Assembly (NCBI RefSeq): GCF_005860805.1
Contig: NZ_VCEJ01000002.1
Location: forward strand, 1-64,000
Direction: 5' to 3'
DNA: 64,000 bases
Source: Dyadobacter luticola
GTDB lineage: Bacteria; Bacteroidota; Bacteroidia; Cytophagales; Spirosomataceae
Of the stretch, positions 1 through 8,399 are shown piece by piece (the stretch's first letter is position 1; every line of letters begins with the position of its first letter). Both the position numbers and the translations under genes were made by a program. The notes below the pieces were generated by a model. It ran no database searches and had not been told where the DNA came from. It worked only from the letters and a program-made list of their open reading frames with translations.

Positions 1-1
1 A

Positions 2-109
2 GAAGAATACAATCAACGAAGACCTCACGAAGGACTCAGCAATATGACACCTTTTGAATGGAAAGACCTGCTGATGAAAAAGGAAATACAACAACTAATA
101 GCTGTCTGA
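2..109 (+). CDS. IS3-family transposase (OrfB), C-terminal end only
   Basis: The window opens inside a reading frame whose last 35 codons carry the C-terminal signature of IS3-type integrase-core transposases: a Y-N-x-x-R-P-H-E stretch followed by G-L-x-x-x-T-P-F-E-W, then a TGA stop at 107-109. The Glu in the RPHE region is normally close to the third catalytic acid of the DDE triad. Only the end lies in the window, so whether the element is intact cannot be judged. The end of the element must lie shortly after the stop, roughly 110-140. The minus-strand gene that follows ends inside this transposase sequence, which suggests the IS landed in that gene. Confidence 0.85.
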   Translation, partial: EEYNQRRPHEGLSNMTPFEWKDLLMKKEIQQLIAV

Positions 110-487
110 GAAACGGGGTACATACAAACAGCTGTTAAATAGCCTGTTCCTGCATCTGGCAAGCCCGTCAGTATCCTCGCAAATCATTGAAACTGCCTTG
201 TTCGGATTGCTTTCAAAAAGCTCGATCAGGATTGATGAAACGGTGTCAATAATTCTTGGGTCATGCTTTTGATTTAAAGTTTTTGATACCCTCGTTCCTA
301 AATAAATGGCTTCACGATGTTCCCCAAAGGGTTCGAACGTGAAGCCTAAAATGTTGTTATTGAATTCCGGATAGTCTAAAAAATATCCCGATGAATCGGA
401 AAAATATGCAACGTATTCAACTTTTGCATCTGTTTGAAACCAGTATGTGTGTTTACCAGTATCAACAATTTTATATGGGTTTAACAA
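95..487 (-). CDS. DUF6169-like protein, 3' end probably cut by the IS3 element
   Basis: This 130-residue protein starts with N-P-Y-K-I-V and a Y-x-F-x-T pattern like the small uncharacterised Bacteroidota family DUF6169 (recalled similarity, not searched). The middle has a predicted helix with D-T-V-S-S-I-L-I-E-L-F-E, and a conserved-looking R-C-R-N-R-L-F motif lies near residue 112. The last residues and the stop codon fall inside or next to the IS3 transposase end, so the native C-terminus is probably lost and the stop is supplied by the element. The start overlaps the preceding small gene by 17 bases, which suggests translational coupling. Function is unknown. Confidence 0.6.
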   Translation of the reverse strand: MLNPYKIVDTGKHTYWFQTDAKVEYVAYFSDSSGYFLDYPEFNNNILGFTFEPFGEHREAIYLGTRVSKTLNQKHDPRIIDTVSSILIELFESNPNKAVSMICEDTDGLARCRNRLFNSCLYVPRFSDSY

Positions 488-653
488 GTTTGATACCTCT
501 CGCGTTTAAATCTGATTCTGTTACCTTACCTCTGATGTGGTCGGATAAAACTTTTTTGTCTTCCAACATTTGTTGAAAGAGCGTTTTGGGTCTCACCTGA
601 TTTTTTGCACCATCAGCAACTTTTACTTCCGGGGCATTTGCTGTTTTTTTCAT
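471..653 (-). CDS. Small hypothetical protein upstream of the DUF6169-like gene
   Basis: This 60-residue basic protein has a low-complexity N-terminus (K-K-T-A-N-A-P-E-V-K-V) followed by R-P-K-T-L-F-Q-Q-M-L-E-D-K-K and I-R-G-K, then a short C-terminal strand ending I-K-L-V-K-P-I. No signal peptide or membrane segment is visible. It overlaps the following gene by 17 bases, so the two very likely form one transcript. A small gene that overlaps a slightly larger one is a layout shared with toxin-antitoxin pairs, but no known toxin fold is recognised here. I do not assign a function. Confidence 0.55.
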   Translation of the reverse strand: MKKTANAPEVKVADGAKNQVRPKTLFQQMLEDKKVLSDHIRGKVTESDLNARGIKLVKPI

Positions 654-935
654 GGTGTTATTTATGAAGGAATGTTGGTAACCCGTTTCTGTTTAGACGA
701 TTCGAGTGAACAAAAGTAATCAATCCGCACCTGAGTTTAAAATCTCTCCGGATAGTCCTATCCAAACAAAAAATAAATTTCTGCCATCTTCTAAATCCAG
801 AGGTACGTTTTCCGCCTAATCCAGTATAGCATTAAACAGTTAAAAAATATAACTGAAAACCGGCGCTTTGCCAGCCACACGCTTTTCCGATAAGAGTTTC
901 CTGACGACCTGTTAACATCGGCTAAACTTGTGAAT

Positions 936-1556
936 ATGCCCCATCTGTCTGAAAACAACAGATTGCGAGATGCCCAGCTTTGGAAAGAGCTGGTGCTCGG
1001 CAGTGAGCAGGCTTTGGGCGCGCTGATGCACATTCACTACCGGTCGCTGGTCAATTATGGCCAGAAATTTATCAAGGACGAAGAATTCCTCAAAGACTGC
1101 ATCCAGGAAATGTTCATTGAAGTCTGGAACCGCCGGGGCGCCTTATCCAGTCCCAACAATGTGCGCGCCTATCTTTTTACCTCGCTCCGCCGGAAAGTTT
1201 ACCGCGAGGGTCACAAGCTCCAACTTTTTGAACACCACGACATGGCCGACGCTGAAACTACGGGCAGCACGGACATTGAATTTTCTCCGGAATGGTGGCT
1301 GATCGAAGAAGAAAGCCTGGCCGAGCGCACCCGCAAAATGGGCGATCTGCTCAATCTACTTCCCAAGCGCCAGCGCGAAGTCATTTATCTGAAATATTAC
1401 CAGGAACTCAGCCGCGAGGAAATTGCGCAGGTCCTGACCATTTCACCCCAAACCGTTTCCAACCTCATCCAGCAGGCGTTCATGAACCTGCGCGACCGGA
1501 TCAAGACGGTCGCCATCAGTCTTTGTGCTTTAATAACGCTGTTTCTGGGCTATTAA
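936..1556 (+). CDS. RNA polymerase ECF-type sigma factor
   Basis: The protein has sigma-70 region 2 at about residues 25-95 (the segment around F-L-K-D-C-I-Q-E-M-F-I-E-V-W) and region 4 at about 143-195, where L-P-K-R-Q-R-E-V-I and a helix-turn-helix S-R-E-E-I-A-Q-V-L can be read. Length (about 206 residues) fits ECF factors. A short hydrophobic tail closes the protein, as is common in Bacteroidota FecI-like factors. ATG at 936 is preferred over GTG at 930, two codons upstream. It stands 81 bp before a fecR gene, so it should be held inactive by that anti-sigma factor and drive the SusC/SusD genes behind it. Confidence 0.93.
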   Translation: MPHLSENNRLRDAQLWKELVLGSEQALGALMHIHYRSLVNYGQKFIKDEEFLKDCIQEMFIEVWNRRGALSSPNNVRAYLFTSLRRKVYREGHKLQLFEHHDMADAETTGSTDIEFSPEWWLIEEESLAERTRKMGDLLNLLPKRQREVIYLKYYQELSREEIAQVLTISPQTVSNLIQQAFMNLRDRIKTVAISLCALITLFLGY

Positions 1557-1637
1557 AGGCACTTTCTTATAAATTTTAAAAAAATAATACAAAAATCTGG
1601 TATCTGAGGTGCGTCCCCTGCATCTCTTAATTGAAGC

Positions 1638-2732
1638 ATGATCATGACCGACTACCGCAACTATACGACTGAAGATCTCCTGACCGACGCGCTCTTCCGG
1701 GCGTGGGTGCTGAATGCTGATCCCGAGGCAACCGCATTCTGGCATTACTGGCTGGTAGACAATCCCGATCGCTCCGAAAGGGTAGAGGCGGCACGGGCGC
1801 TTTTGTTGGCGATGCAGGAAAAAAGGCAGACGGTTTCTGATGAAGAACTGGGCAAGATCGTGGAGGCAACATTGGGCCGGCTGGGTAATGCGGACGTTAC
1901 TGAAAAACCTTCGAGCAGACGGATCTATTTCATACTCTCGCGGATTGCTGCCGCCATCGTGCTGGTGGCCGGGCTGGGCTGGCTGGTGCACAAATTTCCG
2001 GGCGGTTCTTCTTCCAATGTTATTTCAAAGCAATCAACTTCTGACGAAATCAGGACGGAGCGCAAGAACAATACGGACAAACCCATGACGGTGCTGCTGG
2101 GCGATAAAAGTACCGTGATCCTGCAACCGGGCAGCCAGCTATCATTCAGCCCGGCGATGGAAAAGGCTTCGAAACGCATCGTGTACCTCGATGGCGAAGG
2201 TTTTTTTGATGTGGTAAAAGATCCTGCACATCCGTTTTTTGTTTATACCAATCAATTAGTAACCAGGGTTTTGGGTACCTCTTTCCGGGTGGTAGCTTAT
2301 AACCGCGAAAAGCAGGCCTCGGTGAGTGTAGTCACGGGGAAGGTGACGGTTTTTGCCAAAAAAGATCTGGAAAAAACGGACCGGGTAGCGAACCCGCCCG
2401 CCTCCGGCGACGTGGTGCTGTCGCCGAACGAGCAGGCAACATTCACGCAAAATGCTGCCAAACTGACCAAATCCAAAATAGAAGGATTGGTCACGCTATA
2501 CCATTCTCCTGAATTTTCCTTTGACGAAACGCCGGTTACGGAAGTTTTCACCGCACTGGAAAAAGCGTACGGGATCGATATCAAATACGAACCTGAAAAA
2601 ATCGACGGATACCTGCTCACTGCCACATTTGCCGACATGAGCCTCCACGACGAGCTGCAACTAATCTGCCGCATTATCAAGGGAAATTATCATATCGAAG
2701 AAGGCAAAGTCATCATTGAAACCGGCCCGTAA
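1638..2732 (+). CDS. FecR-type anti-sigma factor
   Basis: The 364-residue protein has a cytoplasmic N-terminal part (about 1-95), one membrane helix at about 97-116 (I-A-A-A-I-V-L-V-A-G-L-G-W), a FecR periplasmic domain at about 145-250 with D-K-S-T-V-I-L-Q-P-G-S-Q-L and D-G-E-G-F-F-D-V, and a C-terminal DUF4974 domain at about 293-362. DUF4974 resembles the STN fold and is expected to contact the signalling domain of the SusC receptor encoded next. The cytoplasmic part would hold the ECF sigma factor encoded just upstream. ATG at 1638 or at 1644 may be the start. Confidence 0.93.
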   Translation: MIMTDYRNYTTEDLLTDALFRAWVLNADPEATAFWHYWLVDNPDRSERVEAARALLLAMQEKRQTVSDEELGKIVEATLGRLGNADVTEKPSSRRIYFILSRIAAAIVLVAGLGWLVHKFPGGSSSNVISKQSTSDEIRTERKNNTDKPMTVLLGDKSTVILQPGSQLSFSPAMEKASKRIVYLDGEGFFDVVKDPAHPFFVYTNQLVTRVLGTSFRVVAYNREKQASVSVVTGKVTVFAKKDLEKTDRVANPPASGDVVLSPNEQATFTQNAAKLTKSKIEGLVTLYHSPEFSFDETPVTEVFTALEKAYGIDIKYEPEKIDGYLLTATFADMSLHDELQLICRIIKGNYHIEEGKVIIETGP

Positions 2733-2778
2733 CCTTTCCAAAACCACCAACTATTCACTAAACCCGCTTAATCTTTTT

Positions 2779-5700
2779 ATGACAAAAACCTTACTATTCC
2801 TAAACCCAAGGCGCTTTGGTGCACGGTGCGCCGGGCGGGGCACTGCAGTCACCAAAATTTCGGTGCTGCACCTTTTGATCATGCTGTTCTTTACCAGCCT
2901 GTCTTTTGCCAGCACCGGTAAGGGACAGGAAATCCTGGAAAAAAGGATCAGCCTGCAAATGGAGGGCATCACATTGAAAAAAGCATTATCCGCGCTGGAA
3001 AATCGCTCGGATGCGCGCTTCATGTACAACCCAAACGAAATCCAGTCTTCGCTGGAAGTGAATGTTTCGGCCAGTAACGAGCGGCTGAGCGTGGTGCTCA
3101 CCAAGTTGCTCAGCCCGTTGCAGATCTCGTACGAAGCCACCGGAAAGCAGATTTTGCTTTTCAAAGAAGTAGGCAATGTGCCCAAATCCTCCGGCCCGAT
3201 GTCGATCTCGGTGGCGGAAGTTCGGCCCGCTCCGGCAAAAACCGTGACGGGTTCGGTGTTGGCAAATGCTGATAAAGCAGGGATTCCGGGCGTAAATGTG
3301 ATGCTGAAAGGGACGCAAACCGGTACAACCACGGACGCCAACGGTAAATTTTCGATTGATGTAAATGGCGACGGCGCGGTGCTGATCTTTTCTTATATCG
3401 GTTTCCAGACGCAGGAAGTGCCGGTGGGAAGTGGCAATTTGCTGGATATCATCATGATGGAAAGTGTGGAAACTTTGCAGGAAGCGGTGGTGACGGCCCT
3501 GGGTATCAAGCGCGACAAAAGATCGCTGGGCTACTCTGTCGGCACGGTAGAAGGCACTGCCATCACGCAAACGCCGCAGAATAATGTGCTGAATGCGATG
3601 GCGGGTAAGGTGGCCGGGGTGCAGATTTCACAAATGGGCGGCGGCGTCGGTTCTTCGGTAAGTATGATCATTCGCGGGGCAAATTCCTTGAACGGGGACA
3701 ACCAGCCGCTTTTTGTGATCGACGGTGTGCCGGTGGCCAACAAGCTTTCCAATGGTTTTGCCGGTGCAGATATGGGTAACCCGATTTCCGACATCAACCC
3801 CAACGACATTGCCAGTGTATCGATTTTGAAAGGCCCCAGCGCAGCAGCATTATACGGTTCACGCGCAGGGAATGGTGTGGTTTTGATCACAACCAAATCC
3901 GGTGCGGCGGGTAAAAAAGGCATTGGTGTTTCGCTGAACACTTCGGTGGTAGCTGATGTGCCGCTGCAATATGTGCAGGTGCAGAACAAATTCGGCTCGG
4001 GTAAAACCGGGGCGCATATTCTGGAAGAACCTGAAAATGAGAGCTGGGGCGCCGCGCTGGACAAAGGCGAGCAGTGGGTTTTGTGGAACAGCAATGGTCA
4101 GAAAGTGCCACTGGTTTCTTATCCCAACCGTTTCAAGGATTTTTTCCGGACCGGCATTACCAACACCAACAACATTTCGGTGAATGGTAATTACGACAAA
4201 GGAAATTTCCGGTTGTCGCTCGGGAACATGAAAAATACCGGCATCATCCCGAATACCGATCTCTCCCGCCTGACGCTTGCTTTAAATACAACCTACAACC
4301 TGACTGACAAGCTGCGGGCTTCGGTGAATATGAACATTACCGAATCGGGCTCCGACAACCGGCCTATCATTGACCAGAGCCGTAATGATGTAGTTCGCAG
4401 CGTCTATGAAACCGGCGCGCAAGTGAACATTAACGATCTCCGCGACTACTGGCTGCCTGGCCAGGAAGGCATCGCGCAGCGAAAATACAAGGACAAACAG
4501 AATAACCCTTTTTATCTGGTATACGAAAACCCGACGGGTTTCAAACGCGACCGGATCGTGAGTAAAATCCAGCTCGATTACGAAATTTCCAAGGAATTTT
4601 CGATCACCGGCCGCTTCTCGCGCGACTCTTATGAAGAAATTTTGGAAGCCAAAAAAGCCTACAACAATTTCGAGGCCGTGAACGGTGCCTATCAGGTTTC
4701 GAACAACTATAATAAAGAGACGAACCTGGACCTGATTTTGAGCTACAAGAAAAACTTCGGTGAACATTGGAGCGTAAATGCGCTGGCTGGGGTGAACCGC
4801 CTGCAACAGTACGGACGCAGCCTTGCCACAGCCGCTACGGCACTGGTGGTACCGGGCGTGTACAACATTTCAAATGGTGCGCCGGGTGCGGTTTCCTACA
4901 ATAGTCTTTTGAACAGAAAAAAATTGTACGGTGCCTACGCCTCGGCTTCAGTGGGTTTCAAAGATATGGTGTACCTGGACCTGACCGCCCGCAATGACTG
5001 GACGAGTACTTTGCCGAAAGGGAACAATTCCTACTTCTATCCATCGGCTTCGCTGAGCGTGATCGCTTCCGAAATGTTTGAAATGCCGCGCTGGGTGAGC
5101 TTTGCCAAGATCCGCGCCGGATACGCACAGGTGGGAAATGATGTGGCGCCTTACGCTTACAGCCGCATTTACCAAACTGCCCTCGACTGGGGCTCGGCCA
5201 AAAATATGTATATGGACGGTACGCTCAAAAACGCCAACCTGAAACCGGAAATCGCGACTTCCAGCGAGATTGGTGTGGATCTGAAATTTTTCAGTAACCG
5301 CCTGGGACTGGACGCGACATTTTATCAGAGAGGAAATAAAAACCAGGTGCTATCGATCCTGACGCCCATTGAATCAGGCGCTAACACAAAGCAGATCAAT
5401 GCTGGTCTGGTAGAAAGCAAAGGTTTTGAGCTGGCGCTTTACACGACGCCGATCAAGCGGGAAAATTTCAGCTGGGACATGAATTTCACATTGACCCGCA
5501 ACCGTACTTACATTACCCGGCTGGCCGAGGGCATCAAATATTTTTCTTTTGCATCGTACTCCGGCGCCGAGGTGCGCACCTACGAAGGCGGCCAGGTGGG
5601 CGACATTTATGCAGCGCCGATCCTGAAAGTGAAGGATACCAGCTCGCCTTATTATGGCTACCCGATCGTCACCAACGGCGGACTTTACCAGACCGACAAT

Positions 5701-6447
5701 GATGTGAACAACCTGAAAAAGATCGGGAACTTCAACCACAAGTTCCTGATGGGCGTGCAGCCGTCGATCACTTATAAAAATGTGACCTTATTCGCGAATG
5801 TAGACTGGCGCCTGGGCGGCTCATTTTATTCCAATACCATGATGTTCCTCGGGAATAATGGTCAGCTCGAAAAAACATTGACGGGCGAAAGCTACGATCC
5901 GAACCAGAGCCTGGAAGAGCAGATCAAGGCCAATCCTGAAAAATACCTGGGCAGCTGGGTAGGCGGCCGCAATGCCGAGTACCACGGATTTGCCTGGCCG
6001 GAAGGCAGCGTGGAGGCCAGCAGAAGGGTGCAGGATGCCAGCCTGAACCCCGGCGTACTTGCTACCAAAGATGCGGATGGAAAAACAGTTTATACCGAAA
6101 ACCTCGGCGGGCCCGGCAGCAAGTGGCTCGACCCTTTCAGCGCCTACCGCTACGCTAACCGCCCTTTTGCCGAAAAAAATATGTACAGCGCGACTTATGT
6201 AAAAGTGCGGGAGGTTTCGATCACTTACCGCCTCCCCAAAACATTCGTAAACCGTCTGCATTTGCAGAATGCGTCGCTAGGATTTGTGGCGAACAACATT
6301 TTTATGTGGACTGCGGCGGGCATCAAAGGCCTCGATCCGGAGCGGGCTTTCCGGCCAAATGGCGTCGGCTGGTCGCAGGGGGTGGAGTATTATAATGTAC
6401 TTCCTTTCACCGGTTCTTTCGGTCTTAAATTGAATGTAGACTTTTAA
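2779..6447 (+). CDS. SusC/RagA-family TonB-dependent receptor with STN signalling domain
   Basis: This is an outer-membrane TonB-dependent transporter of about 1222 residues. After a hydrophobic export signal come an STN domain (about residues 48-118), a CarboxypepD_reg-like domain (about 150-235), a plug with A-A-L-Y-G-S-R-A-G-N-G-V-V-L-I-T-T-K-S-G, and a 22-strand barrel ending in N-V-D-F. ATG at 2779 is chosen because an upstream in-frame ATG (2716) overlaps fecR and adds a non-signal leader. STN is the part that signals to FecR, so the receptor probably reports ligand binding to the upstream sigma/anti-sigma pair. The ligand is unknown. Confidence 0.94.
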   Translation: MTKTLLFLNPRRFGARCAGRGTAVTKISVLHLLIMLFFTSLSFASTGKGQEILEKRISLQMEGITLKKALSALENRSDARFMYNPNEIQSSLEVNVSASNERLSVVLTKLLSPLQISYEATGKQILLFKEVGNVPKSSGPMSISVAEVRPAPAKTVTGSVLANADKAGIPGVNVMLKGTQTGTTTDANGKFSIDVNGDGAVLIFSYIGFQTQEVPVGSGNLLDIIMMESVETLQEAVVTALGIKRDKRSLGYSVGTVEGTAITQTPQNNVLNAMAGKVAGVQISQMGGGVGSSVSMIIRGANSLNGDNQPLFVIDGVPVANKLSNGFAGADMGNPISDINPNDIASVSILKGPSAAALYGSRAGNGVVLITTKSGAAGKKGIGVSLNTSVVADVPLQYVQVQNKFGSGKTGAHILEEPENESWGAALDKGEQWVLWNSNGQKVPLVSYPNRFKDFFRTGITNTNNISVNGNYDKGNFRLSLGNMKNTGIIPNTDLSRLTLALNTTYNLTDKLRASVNMNITESGSDNRPIIDQSRNDVVRSVYETGAQVNINDLRDYWLPGQEGIAQRKYKDKQNNPFYLVYENPTGFKRDRIVSKIQLDYEISKEFSITGRFSRDSYEEILEAKKAYNNFEAVNGAYQVSNNYNKETNLDLILSYKKNFGEHWSVNALAGVNRLQQYGRSLATAATALVVPGVYNISNGAPGAVSYNSLLNRKKLYGAYASASVGFKDMVYLDLTARNDWTSTLPKGNNSYFYPSASLSVIASEMFEMPRWVSFAKIRAGYAQVGNDVAPYAYSRIYQTALDWGSAKNMYMDGTLKNANLKPEIATSSEIGVDLKFFSNRLGLDATFYQRGNKNQVLSILTPIESGANTKQINAGLVESKGFELALYTTPIKRENFSWDMNFTLTRNRTYITRLAEGIKYFSFASYSGAEVRTYEGGQVGDIYAAPILKVKDTSSPYYGYPIVTNGGLYQTDNDVNNLKKIGNFNHKFLMGVQPSITYKNVTLFANVDWRLGGSFYSNTMMFLGNNGQLEKTLTGESYDPNQSLEEQIKANPEKYLGSWVGGRNAEYHGFAWPEGSVEASRRVQDASLNPGVLATKDADGKTVYTENLGGPGSKWLDPFSAYRYANRPFAEKNMYSATYVKVREVSITYRLPKTFVNRLHLQNASLGFVANNIFMWTAAGIKGLDPERAFRPNGVGWSQGVEYYNVLPFTGSFGLKLNVDF

Positions 6448-6459
6448 TTGCAAGCGAAA

Positions 6460-8133
6460 ATGAAAACGATAAAAGCATTAAGAATTTCCTTCCTTGCGAC
6501 GATGTGTCTGTGGCTGAGCGCATGCGGGGATTTGACCGAAATCAATAAAAATCCGAATAGTCCGGAGAATGTATCTTCCAATTATGTGCTGACTTACTCG
6601 CTGGTGAACAGTGGCAAGCTGGTTTTTAATTTGGGTAAAAATAGCTCCAAAATCGCCGCCGCCATGCAATATATGCAGGCGGGGACCAACGAAGGCGCTG
6701 CCGAAACCAACCAGTACGCCTGGACGCAGGAAAGCTGGGCCGGTTACTATGATATTCTGCGGAATGTGCAGATCATTTATGACAATGGTGTGCGCGATGA
6801 TAACAAGTTTTTCCAGGGAATCGGGTTGACGATGAAGTCGATGGTTTTCGGTCTGCTGACGGATCTTTACGGCGACATTCCTTACAGCGAGGCCCTGCAA
6901 GCTAGTAACGGTCAGTTTTTTCCAAAATATGACGCGCAGGCAGACGTTTACAAAGGCATTATGACGGACCTGAAAACCGCGGATGGATTACTTCAAAACC
7001 TGTCGGCAAAAGATGCGGTGAGTGCTACTTCGGATGTGATGTACAAAGGTGATGTGACCAAATGGCGGAAATTTGCCAACTCGCTGCGACTGCGGTACGC
7101 CCTTCGTTTGGCTGATAAAAAAGCGGAAATGGCGGCACTGGGTATCAACCTGGAAACCGAATTTAAAGAAGCGTCCGCCAATGCATTTACCAGCAAATCC
7201 GACGACGCCTCGATCGCCTTCCTCGGTACCAACTCCGACAACTCGCAACCAGGCGGCCCGCTCGCCTCGGCCACATTCAACTGGCTGACCAAACCAGCCA
7301 AGCCGCTGGTAGACAAGCTGATCCAATTGAATGATCCCCGGTTACAGCGCTGGGCGAACCCGGTAAAAAGAAAATGGGACGCGACGGTGAAAACGGAAAC
7401 CACGAAATCCTATACAAACCTTTTTGGCGAAACTTACTCCGTCGTTTATGTGCCAGCAGTTGCTTCCAGCGCGGATACCAGTCTGTACGTGGGCCTGCCG
7501 GTCGGTTTGCCGATCACGCAGGGAATTGTTTATAACAAAGGAAATGATGTGTCGGTGTACCCCAACGAGCAGAATCCCTACATTTCCTTCATCCACGACC
7601 GCTACCGCAAAAACATCGATCCGTATGTGGCAATGAATTTCATGAACTATCCCGAAGTAGAATTCATCCTCGCAGAAGCTGCCCTGCTCGGTGGATTTGG
7701 CGCGACAGACGCAGAGGTACATTATAAAAAAGCAGTGCAGGCTTCTATGGATAAGGAAGGTGCATTGACAGCTGCGACATTCAATTTTGAAAATTACTAC
7801 GCACAGCCGGGTGTAAGCTACGCCAGCGCCACCAACAAGCAGGAGCGGATTTTGGAGCAAAAATGGATATCCTCCTGGTTCAGCATCCAGTCATGGTTCG
7901 ATTGGAGACGCACCGGTTTCCCGGCATTAAAAACCGGTCCCGTAGCACAGTTCGGCCCGGCATTACCGATCCGCTACATGTATCCCTCCCCGAACCTCGA
8001 CCCGAAATACATCGCCAACTACACGGACGCCGTCAACAAGCTGGGCAGCACCAACTACATCCCCGCCGGCCAAAGCAAAGACCATCATTACGCCAAAATG
8101 TGGCTGATACAAGGCACGAACAAGCCTTACTAA
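6460..8133 (+). CDS. SusD/RagB-family outer-membrane lipoprotein (SusD-like_2)
   Basis: The 557-residue protein begins with a lipoprotein signal ending L-S-A-C at about residue 22, followed by the typical D-L-T-E-I-N-x-N-P-N motif of the SusD-like_2 group. Such proteins form the surface lid of a SusC transporter and capture oligosaccharides or other nutrients. It follows susC with only 12 bp between stop and ATG. TTG at 6448 would abut the stop but adds only four residues. A strong hairpin terminator follows the gene directly, so the sigma-fecR-susC-susD unit ends here. Confidence 0.93.
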   Translation: MKTIKALRISFLATMCLWLSACGDLTEINKNPNSPENVSSNYVLTYSLVNSGKLVFNLGKNSSKIAAAMQYMQAGTNEGAAETNQYAWTQESWAGYYDILRNVQIIYDNGVRDDNKFFQGIGLTMKSMVFGLLTDLYGDIPYSEALQASNGQFFPKYDAQADVYKGIMTDLKTADGLLQNLSAKDAVSATSDVMYKGDVTKWRKFANSLRLRYALRLADKKAEMAALGINLETEFKEASANAFTSKSDDASIAFLGTNSDNSQPGGPLASATFNWLTKPAKPLVDKLIQLNDPRLQRWANPVKRKWDATVKTETTKSYTNLFGETYSVVYVPAVASSADTSLYVGLPVGLPITQGIVYNKGNDVSVYPNEQNPYISFIHDRYRKNIDPYVAMNFMNYPEVEFILAEAALLGGFGATDAEVHYKKAVQASMDKEGALTAATFNFENYYAQPGVSYASATNKQERILEQKWISSWFSIQSWFDWRRTGFPALKTGPVAQFGPALPIRYMYPSPNLDPKYIANYTDAVNKLGSTNYIPAGQSKDHHYAKMWLIQGTNKPY

Positions 8134-8175
8134 AAGATGCATCGGGTTAAAAATTTAAAACCCGATGCATCTTTT
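8132..8175. terminator. Strong bidirectional hairpin terminator after susD
   Basis: A perfect 17-bp inverted repeat (arm AAAAGATGCATCGGGTT at 8132-8148, partner at 8159-8175) with a 10-nt A/T loop starts within the susD stop codon and ends in a T run. It separates the sigma/FecR-controlled unit from the next SusC/SusD locus. Confidence 0.85.
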
Positions 8176-8319
8176 TACCCTCCCACGATCAGTATTTCTG
8201 ACCTGCCATTTTCCGGCGGCAGAGGTGCTGATCTTGGCTTTTCAGGGTGTTTGTTTTTTTTAAAATCAGTGGTTGTAAAGTCTATTTATAAATATTTCGC
8301 GAAAGATTTTTATTTTAAT

Positions 8320-8358
8320 GCTAAACCGGTTTATTTAGCGTACTAAATCGGTTTAGTA
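8320..8358. promoter_or_regulatory. Two tandem palindromes, candidate LacI-family operators
   Basis: Two adjacent palindromes lie 42-80 bp before the SusC start. The first (8320-8339) has outer half-sites GCTAAA and TTTAGC around an inner TAAACCGGTTTA. The second (8341-8358) reads TACTAAATCGGTTTAGTA, a palindrome broken only at its centre. A closely similar sequence precedes the FG-GAP gene at 21866-21885. CG-centred palindromes of this size are typical LacI-family sites, and a LacI-family gene lies inside the locus. Binding by that protein is inferred. Confidence 0.65.
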
Positions 8359-8399
8359 ATCATAAATCGATGGAGTAATCACTAAATACCCTGTAACCT

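Noticed and set aside
750-763. GGATAGTCCTATCC palindrome before the ECF sigma gene
   Set aside because: It is short, has no second copy in the window and no regulator was found that would use it.
8137-8346. 69-codon open frame after the first SusD gene
   Set aside because: It starts inside the hairpin terminator, has no family features and runs through the LacI-like operators.
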